The notes under the pieces are model-generated. The model worked only from the letters and a program-made list of their open reading frames with translations, was not told the DNA's origin and did not search any database. Positions 41,008 to 47,565 of a stretch of 57,636 bases of DNA are shown here, in pieces. This stretch comes from a virus: the IMG/VR virus record IMGVR_UViG_3300030104_002283, positions 1 through 57,636 of that record. One strand, written 5' to 3'. Positions within the stretch are counted from its first letter, which is position 1, and every line of letters starts with the position of its first letter. Both the position numbers and the translations under genes were made by a program.

Positions 41008-42733
41008 AGTTAATCTGTGTCATATCAGAATATACCCCCGTTGGTACATCATAGTCTAACATGGTTTGCCCCTGTTTACCTATCCATTTAAACCTACACT
41101 TCCAACAGTTTACAGATACCATATTATTTTCTTCTCTGTGTACTGTGATACCCACATCAGCTTTAGAAAACCACGAAGCAGAACCGCTAATATTATATCC
41201 AGTTGGTACTGGTATATTGCCTTTGCTATCGGGGTAAAGTTTCATTGGGTGTGCTACAAAAAATACATGGACATCATGTGCTTTCGCATACTGGGAAACT
41301 TTAGTAAGCATACGAGATATGCTATCAGTTTCGCTAAAACTTCTATCCATATCAATATAGTTGTACGGGTCTATTACAATACCTCTACAGCCCATCTGTC
41401 TTACAGCCCCTATACCTTTCTCTATGATACTATCTATCGTAGGATTTTCCCCGCCTGTAAAATCAATAAACAAAAAATGTTCTTCAACAAATCTAAGTGC
41501 GTTGTCTCTTTCATCTTCTGTCATGCGTTGAGTTGAACCACTAAAGAAAGATTTACCCACATACTTTTCTACAAGCTTTGCAATATGCAAGTCGGGTGGA
41601 TTTTCAAAACTACAGATAGCAAACTTCCAATCTTCATTTCTTGCTAAGTTAATCATAAGTTGGTCTATGAACTCTGACTTACCCGAACTGGGGATACCTG
41701 TGATGATACTCAGTTGTCCACCTGCAATTCTAAATAACTCATCTACATTATTAAAACCTGTGGATATGCCTGTCATAAAACCCTTATCGTACAATTCAAC
41801 AACACTGTTCTCGTAATGACTACTCTTATACAGAGAAGATAGAGGATATGGCTTGGCATTGTTTACAGCTTTTTGCAGTTTCTCTTTCCCCCCTTTTAAC
41901 AAACATTCATTTGCATCTTTGTATTCATGGGGTATTTCAGCTAGGAACACTTTATTTTTTCCAATTCGTCTAGCTAATTCTTCTGTTAAAGCTTTCCCGC
42001 TTTCATCATTATCACAACATAAAACAATTTTTTTAATAGCGTCTAACTTTTCTGCTACTTCCCACACATAACTAAACTTCTTATCTTCCTCTGGAGATAT
42101 TTTATTATTAGATACTTTCATTACAGCCCCATTGGGTACTGATACAGCACAATCTATACCCGCTTCATACAGTGCAAGTGCATCTAACTCTCCCTCACAA
42201 ATAACTATTAAGTCGTTAATATTTAATTTATCAAATCCAAATAAACTTCTTGAAGCCCCATCTTGGGTAAAACTTTTTCCATCTATGCTACGCCATTTAA
42301 CGGCTTGTAGTTTGCCGTTCACATGATAGGGAAAGCCTATCGCTTCCTTAGTGCCTACCCCATTAAACCCTCTTTCTTCCCATAAAATCCCATATTTTTT
42401 TGCAGTATCCTCTGAAATGCCCCTAGATTTAAGGAATTGTTTTTGTGTTTGTTTTATAGTACCTCCGGCTGTGTTTTTTACTTCGGGTTCTTTCAACACA
42501 GCTATAGGTTTTGTTTTTTTTGATGTGAAGTTAGTTGGTTGTTTGTTCATGTTTACTGCCCCTTGTAGTTGGCAGTGCCAACAATGATATAAAATTTTAT
42601 CCCCATCTCTTGTAAGAGAGAGGGTCTTTTCGTGTTTCTTTTTTCGCATATGACTACAAGATGGACAGACTAACCTTTTGTTTTGTCCATCATCTAAGTA
42701 TTCATCATTGATAATGTGTTCTTGGATTTGCAT
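40979..42733 (-). CDS. Primase-helicase (T7 gp4-like)
   Basis: 584 residues. N-terminal zinc site from Cys23, Cys26, Cys51 and Cys54, Toprim catalytic Glu180 in VICEGE and Asp241/Asp243 in CCDNDESG, then a RecA-type helicase core with Walker A GIPSSGKS (346-353) and Walker B RGIVIDPYNYID. It is close in length to T7 gp4. It would prime and unwind at the fork, apparently with the host DNA polymerase. Upstream are three CTAGT-type operators. Confidence 0.93.
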   Translation of the reverse strand: MQIQEHIINDEYLDDGQNKRLVCPSCSHMRKKKHEKTLSLTRDGDKILYHCWHCQLQGAVNMNKQPTNFTSKKTKPIAVLKEPEVKNTAGGTIKQTQKQFLKSRGISEDTAKKYGILWEERGFNGVGTKEAIGFPYHVNGKLQAVKWRSIDGKSFTQDGASRSLFGFDKLNINDLIVICEGELDALALYEAGIDCAVSVPNGAVMKVSNNKISPEEDKKFSYVWEVAEKLDAIKKIVLCCDNDESGKALTEELARRIGKNKVFLAEIPHEYKDANECLLKGGKEKLQKAVNNAKPYPLSSLYKSSHYENSVVELYDKGFMTGISTGFNNVDELFRIAGGQLSIITGIPSSGKSEFIDQLMINLARNEDWKFAICSFENPPDLHIAKLVEKYVGKSFFSGSTQRMTEDERDNALRFVEEHFLFIDFTGGENPTIDSIIEKGIGAVRQMGCRGIVIDPYNYIDMDRSFSETDSISRMLTKVSQYAKAHDVHVFFVAHPMKLYPDSKGNIPVPTGYNISGSASWFSKADVGITVHREENNMVSVNCWKCRFKWIGKQGQTMLDYDVPTGVYSDMTQINFDERYDFDF

Positions 42734-42764
42734 ACTTACTCCTTTTAGGTTTATACTATTTATT

Positions 42765-42820
42765 CTAGTGAATAACTAATATTAAATATATAGTGTATTA
42801 CTAATCTAGTAATATACTAA
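42765..42820. promoter_or_regulatory. Array of three CTAGT-N5-ACTAA operator-like repeats upstream of primase-helicase
   Basis: Copies at 42765-42779, 42790-42804 (first base A instead of C) and 42806-42820. They match the terL array and lie between a small putative DNA-binding gene and the primase-helicase, suggesting a shared regulator for both genes. Confidence 0.7.
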
Positions 42821-43086
42821 TCATTCAAATTTTCTCTTTGCCAAACAGTAGCTGATATAGAGGAAATAATATCTTCAGATAATTTCTTTTTGTTTTTGGC
42901 ATTTAATAAGCCTAATAAAGATTGTCTTATTGTATGAGGTTGAATACCAACAATACTGCAAACTTCAATAAATTCTTTTGATGTAATCCAATCAACAGCA
43001 TCTTCGTATTTCCTTTTATTATTACTGGCAATATCTCTGATGGCTTGGATAATCACTGATAGATAAATTTCTTTTAGTTTATTCAT
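42817..43086 (-). CDS. Small putative regulatory protein
   Basis: 89 residues, helical. KRKYEDAVDWITSKEFIEVC followed by IVGIQPHTIRQSLLGLLNAK resembles small helix-turn-helix proteins of phages. Its stop codon lies inside the operator array, mirroring the regulator/array/gene order before terL. Confidence 0.6.
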   Translation of the reverse strand: MNKLKEIYLSVIIQAIRDIASNNKRKYEDAVDWITSKEFIEVCSIVGIQPHTIRQSLLGLLNAKNKKKLSEDIISSISATVWQRENLND

Positions 43087-43174
43087 AAAAAAATAATTTT
43101 AAATTCATATTGTATTTAATAATAAAATTCATATAATAACAAGTAGTAAGTAAATAAATTGAGGACTTAATTTT

Positions 43175-43426
43175 ATGCAATATAAAATCGAAGATAACAT
43201 TCCCATACCATCTATAACTAGAAAGCCTAGAGACAACGCATTGTTAAACGCATTATCTAGCCTAGAAGTTGGACAGTCTTTTGTTATACCTATACCTAAA
43301 GATGGAACTACTGAAGTTCATAAGGTTAGAAACAAATTAAACTATACAAGACTAAAGCTTCCAAAAGATTTTGAATTTACTACAAGAGAAATAGGTTTAG
43401 GTATTAGGGTATGGCGAACACAATAA
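43175..43426 (+). CDS. Small conserved-type phage protein
   Basis: 83 residues: NIPIPSITRKPRDNALLNAL and EVGQSFVIPIP. This compact family is common in tailed phages near replication or recombination genes. RBS GAGGA. Overlaps the nuclease gene by 16 bp. Confidence 0.65.
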   Translation: MQYKIEDNIPIPSITRKPRDNALLNALSSLEVGQSFVIPIPKDGTTEVHKVRNKLNYTRLKLPKDFEFTTREIGLGIRVWRTQ

Positions 43427-44292
43427 CCAACAAATATAATTTACCACAGACTTTAGTAAACCTTGCTGAAAGCAGAGATTATTCTAGGGGTAATTCACAT
43501 AGAAGTATTACTCAATTAATTGATGCCCCGCAAATATCAGTACTAAGAATGATTAACGAGAACAGAATTACTGAAGATGTGGTTGATACTTTTTGGGCTA
43601 ATCTTGGTTCGGCATTACATCACATTACAGAGAAAGGGGCAGATGATAAACACTTAGTTGAAGAAAGGTTGTTTGTAGATGTAGAGGACTGGATTATATC
43701 AGGGGCTATAGATGTACAGAGACTAGAAGATGATAACTCTATTACGATTATGGATTATAAGTTTACGAGTGTTTGGGCTGTAAGAAATCCTAAATTGGAC
43801 TGGGAACGACAATTAAATTGCTATGCTTATTTAGTAGAAGCAAATAAAAAAGTAAAGATTAAAGAATTACAAATCATTTGTTTCTTACGAGACTGGAATA
43901 GAAACAACGCTAAAAGAGATATGAATTACCCACAACAGCAGATAGTAGTTGTGCCTATAAAACTATGGGATTTTGAAGAACGAAGTAAGTATGTAGCTGA
44001 TAGGGTTAGAACGCATCAAGAAGCCCTACAAGACTACATGAATGGAAAAGACATGGCAGAGTGTACCTTTGAGGAAATGTGGAAAAGAGAGGACACATAC
44101 GCAGTTAAGAAAAAGAAAAACAAAAGGGCATTAAAAGTGTTTGAAATTGAAACAGATGCGAAAGAGTTTGCAAAAGAAAAGGGAGAGGAGTACGAAGTAG
44201 AATATAGAGAGGGAGTTGCTGTTAGATGTGAGGATAACTACTGCAAAGTTAATCAATGGTGTCCTCAATATCAACAAGTATTAAAGGGTTAA
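43411..44292 (+). CDS. RecB/Cas4-like PD-(D/E)XK exonuclease
   Basis: 293 residues. Motifs: LGSALHHI (His), ISGAIDVQ with a catalytic Asp, IMDYKF as the Asp-x-Lys site, and QLNCYAYLV as the QhxxY motif. Near the C-terminus Cys residues in CEDNYCKVNQWC could bind an iron-sulphur cluster or zinc. Next to a DUF1071-type annealing protein it probably makes single strands for recombination. Confidence 0.85.
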   Translation: MANTITNKYNLPQTLVNLAESRDYSRGNSHRSITQLIDAPQISVLRMINENRITEDVVDTFWANLGSALHHITEKGADDKHLVEERLFVDVEDWIISGAIDVQRLEDDNSITIMDYKFTSVWAVRNPKLDWERQLNCYAYLVEANKKVKIKELQIICFLRDWNRNNAKRDMNYPQQQIVVVPIKLWDFEERSKYVADRVRTHQEALQDYMNGKDMAECTFEEMWKREDTYAVKKKKNKRALKVFEIETDAKEFAKEKGEEYEVEYREGVAVRCEDNYCKVNQWCPQYQQVLKG

Positions 44293-44297
44293 TATTT
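44279..44297. repeat. TATTAA-N4-TTAATA dyad, site 10
   Basis: TATTAA-AGGG-TTAATATTT directly precedes ATG 44298. Its AAAGGG centre is a candidate RBS, exactly as at site 1, in the opposite strand orientation. Confidence 0.7.
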
Positions 44298-44525
44298 ATG
44301 GTAAATGAAATAGAGAGAAAGATTTTAGGTTTTATGCAGTTGTTATCAAAAGAAAACTTACCGCACATAAAAGTTGTGATGGAAGATGATAGGACTGTAT
44401 CAATACAAGATTATTCAAATGTGATTGTGAGAACAACACAGATGAGTTTTGACCAGTTTGTATCTACTGATACGAAACTTTTAATTCAAATAGCGAGGAG
44501 TATGCAAAATGAAAAAAGAAGTTGA
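44298..44525 (+). CDS. Small recombination-operon protein
   Basis: 75 residues from ATG 44298, which directly follows dyad site 10; an upstream in-frame ATG at 44256 would lie inside the nuclease gene. NEIERKILGFMQLLSKENLP. Overlaps the annealing protein gene by 17 bp. Function unknown. Confidence 0.55.
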   Translation: MVNEIERKILGFMQLLSKENLPHIKVVMEDDRTVSIQDYSNVIVRTTQMSFDQFVSTDTKLLIQIARSMQNEKRS

Positions 44526-45183
44526 ACAAGTTGTTAAGTCTGAAAACGATTTAACTTTTAAAGAAATATGGGATAAATTGAGTGCGATTGATGTATCTGA
44601 ATATACAGAGCAAAAGATGAACTTAACTTATTTATCTTGGGCTAGAGCAGTAATGCTTGTGTCTAATGTTTATGAGATGAAGTACAAGTTTTGTGATATT
44701 AACGGACTACCTTATAGGTTGTTGCCTGATGGTAGTGCAGAAGTTATTACAGAAATAACTATAGGCAAACACAAAAGACAGATGGCTTTACCCATCATGG
44801 ATTACAAAAACAATCCTGTTAAAGATATAGATGCAAGACAGTTGAATGACAATCGCATGAGATGTCTTGTTAAAAACTTAGCCATGTTTGGTTTAGGCAT
44901 GAGTGTATTTGCACAATGGGATAATCATTTACCATCTGAAGAAAAAGATAAAAAGCCTGATGTTAAAGACAAACATGATGAAGCTTGGGCTAAGTTGTTT
45001 GCTGAAAGCATGGAACTATTAATCAAGAAATCTAAAACAGTTAGTGATTTAACAAGTCTATATACTAACGATACCAACAAACCGCAGTTTAATATTTTAA
45101 AAGAAAGATATGCAGATATATCTGATGAGATATTAAATAAATTTAAACTAAAGAAAACAGAACTAGAAAATAAGGAGAACTAA
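44509..45183 (+). CDS. DUF1071-type single-strand annealing protein
   Basis: 224 residues. LTYLSWARAVMLVSNVYE and DARQLNDNRMRCLVKNLAMF, then GLGMSVFAQWD, match the DUF1071 annealing-protein family (related to the RecT/Erf group). It anneals complementary single strands in phage recombination. RBS GAGGAG. With the exonuclease and SSB-like gene it forms a recombination module. Confidence 0.85.
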   Translation: MKKEVEQVVKSENDLTFKEIWDKLSAIDVSEYTEQKMNLTYLSWARAVMLVSNVYEMKYKFCDINGLPYRLLPDGSAEVITEITIGKHKRQMALPIMDYKNNPVKDIDARQLNDNRMRCLVKNLAMFGLGMSVFAQWDNHLPSEEKDKKPDVKDKHDEAWAKLFAESMELLIKKSKTVSDLTSLYTNDTNKPQFNILKERYADISDEILNKFKLKKTELENKEN

Positions 45184-45184
45184 T

Positions 45185-45538
45185 ATGTCTGATTTTAGAA
45201 ATGAAAAACCAAAACAAGTTTGCTACATCTACAAGAATGGATTTAAGAGCAACGACAAACAGCCTGACTTTAAATCAACAATAAAGATTACACCTGACTT
45301 CTTACAGCAGATGGTAAATTTTATTAAGAATGATGGTAGGGTTGAAAAGGGAGTTGATATTTCAGTTGCCATGTGGAACAGAATATCGAACAACGAAAAG
45401 AAAACTGAATACTATTACACTGTTCTTGAAATAGATGATTACCAATTAAAAAAAGAAATGGCATCTCAACAAGCAATAGATAGTGTTAATGCAGAAAGCA
45501 GTGATAAGTTTGAAGATGATGAACAAATCCCGTTCTAG
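45185..45538 (+). CDS. SSB-like single-stranded-DNA-binding protein
   Basis: 117 residues: a strand-rich domain (KQVCYIYKNGFKSND, VAMWNRISNNEKKTEYYYTV) and an acidic tail ending DDEQIPF, very similar to the bacterial SSB C-terminal DDDIPF that recruits partner proteins. It follows the annealing protein directly. The OB fold is inferred. Confidence 0.72.
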   Translation: MSDFRNEKPKQVCYIYKNGFKSNDKQPDFKSTIKITPDFLQQMVNFIKNDGRVEKGVDISVAMWNRISNNEKKTEYYYTVLEIDDYQLKKEMASQQAIDSVNAESSDKFEDDEQIPF

Positions 45539-45629
45539 CATAGAAAGAAGAAGAATACCTAAACACCTTAGACATTTATCCGATAAGGTATTAAAAGCAT
45601 TGTTCTATTTATTTAGAGATAAGTTTTAA
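45516..45629 (+). CDS. Tiny basic protein
   Basis: 37 residues starting MMNKSRSSIERRRIPKHLRH, very basic. The ATG pair lies within the end of the SSB-like gene, and its TAA overlaps the next ATG as TAATG, supporting a coupled gene. Confidence 0.5.
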   Translation: MMNKSRSSIERRRIPKHLRHLSDKVLKALFYLFRDKF

Positions 45630-45865
45630 TGTCTAAGGGTAGTAGAGATAGAACTAAAAACAGAGATAAGTTTAAAGAAAACTTTGATAAGATTTTTAGT
45701 AGAAAAAAAACAGACATAACTAAACTAAAAAATGTATGGGAAGAAACATCTTCTAAAAAATGTGTTAGTTGTGATAAGAAATATCCTAGTGATTACTTTC
45801 CAACAAAACAAAAAGCATACAAAGTTTTTAGATTAGATATTTGTAAGGAATGTTATAAAAAATAA
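45629..45865 (+). CDS. Zinc-finger protein
   Basis: 78 residues. Basic N-terminus (SRDRTKNRDKFKENFDK) and four-Cys site in CVSCDKK and CKECYKK. It stops as the next gene begins. May cooperate with the HNH protein that follows. Confidence 0.62.
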   Translation: MSKGSRDRTKNRDKFKENFDKIFSRKKTDITKLKNVWEETSSKKCVSCDKKYPSDYFPTKQKAYKVFRLDICKECYKK

Positions 45866-46170
45866 TGACAGAAAGAACAAGAGATAAAAGATATTTAGCT
45901 TATGTCAGAAGAAGCGGTTGTTTAGTCTGTGGCAAAAAAGAAGTTGATGCACACCACCTAAGACATTCACAGCCTAGAGGTTGGGGATTAAAGAGTGGCG
46001 ACCAGTGGGCAGTGCCTTTGTGCAGAGAACATCACATGGATTGTCATAGAACTGGTAAAGAAGCTAGATGGTGGGCTATGCATGGTATAGATGCTATCGC
46101 ATGGGCTGAAATGAATTACATGGTATATGGAGAATACACAAGTCAAGAGGAGAATGAAGAAGATGAGTAA
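45865..46170 (+). CDS. HNH-type nuclease, Ref/DUF968-like
   Basis: 101 residues. CLVCGKKEVDAHHLRHSQPR and WAVPLCREHHMDCHR supply a zinc-stabilised HNH fold with catalytic His in the first block, resembling P1 Ref and phage DUF968 proteins. In the recombination region it could nick or process DNA intermediates. Confidence 0.78.
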   Translation: MTERTRDKRYLAYVRRSGCLVCGKKEVDAHHLRHSQPRGWGLKSGDQWAVPLCREHHMDCHRTGKEARWWAMHGIDAIAWAEMNYMVYGEYTSQEENEEDE

Positions 46171-46366
46171 AACTTATAGAGTATATACAAAGTGGGTTGG
46201 TTATTCTGAAATAGAAGTTGAAGCCAAGTCTAAAGAAGAAGCTGGGGAAAAAGTATTAGATGGAGATTACTCTATGTTTAGGGAAGCTTCTACAGGTGGC
46301 GACCTTGATTATGGATTTGATAATGAAGAAATTACAGACATAGAAGTAATAAAAGATGATAGCTGA
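46163..46366 (+). CDS. Small phage protein of unknown function
   Basis: 67 residues starting MSKTYRVYTKWVGYSEIEVE, a strand-rich fold seen in many phages. ATG 46163 overlaps the previous stop; a longer frame from 46127 is less likely, as GAGGAG lies before 46163. Confidence 0.6.
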   Translation: MSKTYRVYTKWVGYSEIEVEAKSKEEAGEKVLDGDYSMFREASTGGDLDYGFDNEEITDIEVIKDDS

Positions 46367-46457
46367 TATTCTAACAGTGTTAATGTATTTAGGTGGTATA
46401 TATATTGTGGCAACAATGATGTACTTAATTATTAAAGATGAAATAGATAAGAGGTAA
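46356..46457 (+). CDS. Tiny single-span membrane protein
   Basis: 33 residues, with transmembrane LTVLMYLGGIYIVATMMYLI. Overlaps the previous gene and ends one base before the next ATG. Possible host-membrane effector. Confidence 0.5.
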   Translation: MIADILTVLMYLGGIYIVATMMYLIIKDEIDKR

Positions 46458-46458
46458 T

Positions 46459-46644
46459 ATGACAATTAAAGTAAAAGAAACTTGGACTGAAATAGTAGAA
46501 CGAGAAAATATTATTGAAGTAGATAGTATGGAAGAAGCTTGGAACAAAGAAATTAATTTAGGAGAGGGAGAGTTAGTTTCAATAGAACTTGATACTAATT
46601 CTATTGGATATGAAATAATAGAGGAGATAGATAATGGATTATGA
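46459..46644 (+). CDS. Small acidic protein
   Basis: 61 residues: KVKETWTEIVERENIIEVDS and NSIGYEIIEEIDN. Related in style to the protein at 46163. Unknown role. Confidence 0.55.
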   Translation: MTIKVKETWTEIVERENIIEVDSMEEAWNKEINLGEGELVSIELDTNSIGYEIIEEIDNGL

Positions 46645-47089
46645 AAACCAAATTAAGAAAGCAACAATTAACTTTGAAGCTGTCAAACTTACCATGCGAC
46701 AAGACAAGCACGGATTTATATTAACGCTATCAGTACACCCTGATGATGTTCCTGAAAGTTTATTTAGGGATTGGGTTGGCTCTAGGTATCAAGTTGCTAT
46801 GGTTCAATTAGATGATAATGAAGAACCTATAGTGCCAAAAGAAAAGACAGAGGGCGAAAGAGCAGTAGCGAGGGCGGGTTTAATGTGTAAAGATACTGAC
46901 TTTCAGGATTTTGTTGCACAGAAATGCGGATTTCAGCAAGGAGTTTCTACTGAATTTGGCGAAAAAGAAACATCTGTATATGTAAGAGACTTCATTGGAG
47001 TTGAAAGTAGAAAAGAATTAATGGACAACAAGGAAGCTAGAGAGAAGCTTCGTGAACTTATAGACCAATTCAGCGAAGAATGGTTGTAG
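46634..47089 (+). CDS. Phage protein next to HNH region
   Basis: 151 residues. INFEAVKLTMRQDKHGFILT, then SVHPDDVPESLFRDWVGSRY and SRKELMDNKEAREKLRELI, a family I associate with replication/recombination blocks of marine and other phages. Function unknown. Overlaps the next gene by 10 bp. Confidence 0.65.
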   Translation: MDYENQIKKATINFEAVKLTMRQDKHGFILTLSVHPDDVPESLFRDWVGSRYQVAMVQLDDNEEPIVPKEKTEGERAVARAGLMCKDTDFQDFVAQKCGFQQGVSTEFGEKETSVYVRDFIGVESRKELMDNKEAREKLRELIDQFSEEWL

Positions 47090-47376
47090 AGGAGAAGCCT
47101 ACTAATAAAGAAAGATGGTGGGCTTGGCATAAGAAAAATCCTAAAGTGTGGGTATTGTTTCAGAAGTTTACCTTTGAAGCTATCCGTTCAGGTAGGAAAC
47201 ATTACTCTCACTGGGCTGTAATGCAACGCATTAGATGGGAAACAGATGTCAACACTAAGGGCGATTGCTTCAAAATATCCAACGACTTTATCTGCTACTA
47301 TGCAAGATACTTTATTCACACCTATCCACAACACGGAGACTTCTTTAGAATTAGACCTTTAAAAGAAGAAAAATAA
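47080..47376 (+). CDS. Aromatic-rich conserved-type phage protein
   Basis: 98 residues. NKERWWAWHKKNPKVWVLFQ, GRKHYSHWAVMQRIRWETD and DFICYYARYFIHTYPQHGDF are hallmarks of a small family widespread in phages, usually at the end of replication/recombination operons. Role unknown. Last gene of the early block. Confidence 0.72.
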   Translation: MVVEEKPTNKERWWAWHKKNPKVWVLFQKFTFEAIRSGRKHYSHWAVMQRIRWETDVNTKGDCFKISNDFICYYARYFIHTYPQHGDFFRIRPLKEEK

Positions 47377-47428
47377 ACCAGCAAAATTTCGCAGCGTCCA
47401 CCCCAGAAATAAAAACAAAAAAACAAAA

Positions 47429-47444
47429 CCCCGTAAATACGGGG
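47429..47444 (-). terminator. Terminator of the late operon
   Basis: CCCCGTA and TACGGGG form a perfect stem. On the minus strand it is followed by a T-rich tract (TTTTGTTTTTTTG), fitting termination after the giant gene. The absence of a T run on the plus side argues against equal bidirectional function. Confidence 0.75.
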
Positions 47445-47483
47445 CTGTAAGCTATGCGATAAAAAAAATTCTTAATCCTTCGA

Positions 47484-47537
47484 TTACTTTGTTCCTATTC
47501 CAACATTACCTGAACTATCAATACGCATTCTTGTAGC
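47484..47537 (-). pseudogene. Tail-fibre gene remnant
   Basis: Minus-strand translation reads ATRMRIDSSGNVGIGTK then stop, closely resembling the ERMRITDSGRIGIGT repeat of the S74 fibre. It is too short to be a gene. It points to a fibre cassette lost or left over at the 3' end of the late operon. Confidence 0.6.
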
Positions 47538-47546
47538 TCAAACAAA

Positions 47547-47565
47547 TATTAACGCTTTAATATTT
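47547..47565. repeat. TATTAA-N4-TTAATA dyad, site 11
   Basis: TATTAA-CGCT-TTAATATTT immediately after, and touching, the stop codon of the giant polyvalent gene. With site 1 it flanks the two-gene right-hand part of the late operon. Confidence 0.7.

Noticed and set aside
44256-44297. Upstream start for the gene at 44298
   Set aside because: It would extend into the nuclease gene and across the TATTAA dyad; ATG 44298 has the AAAGGG ribosome-site candidate.
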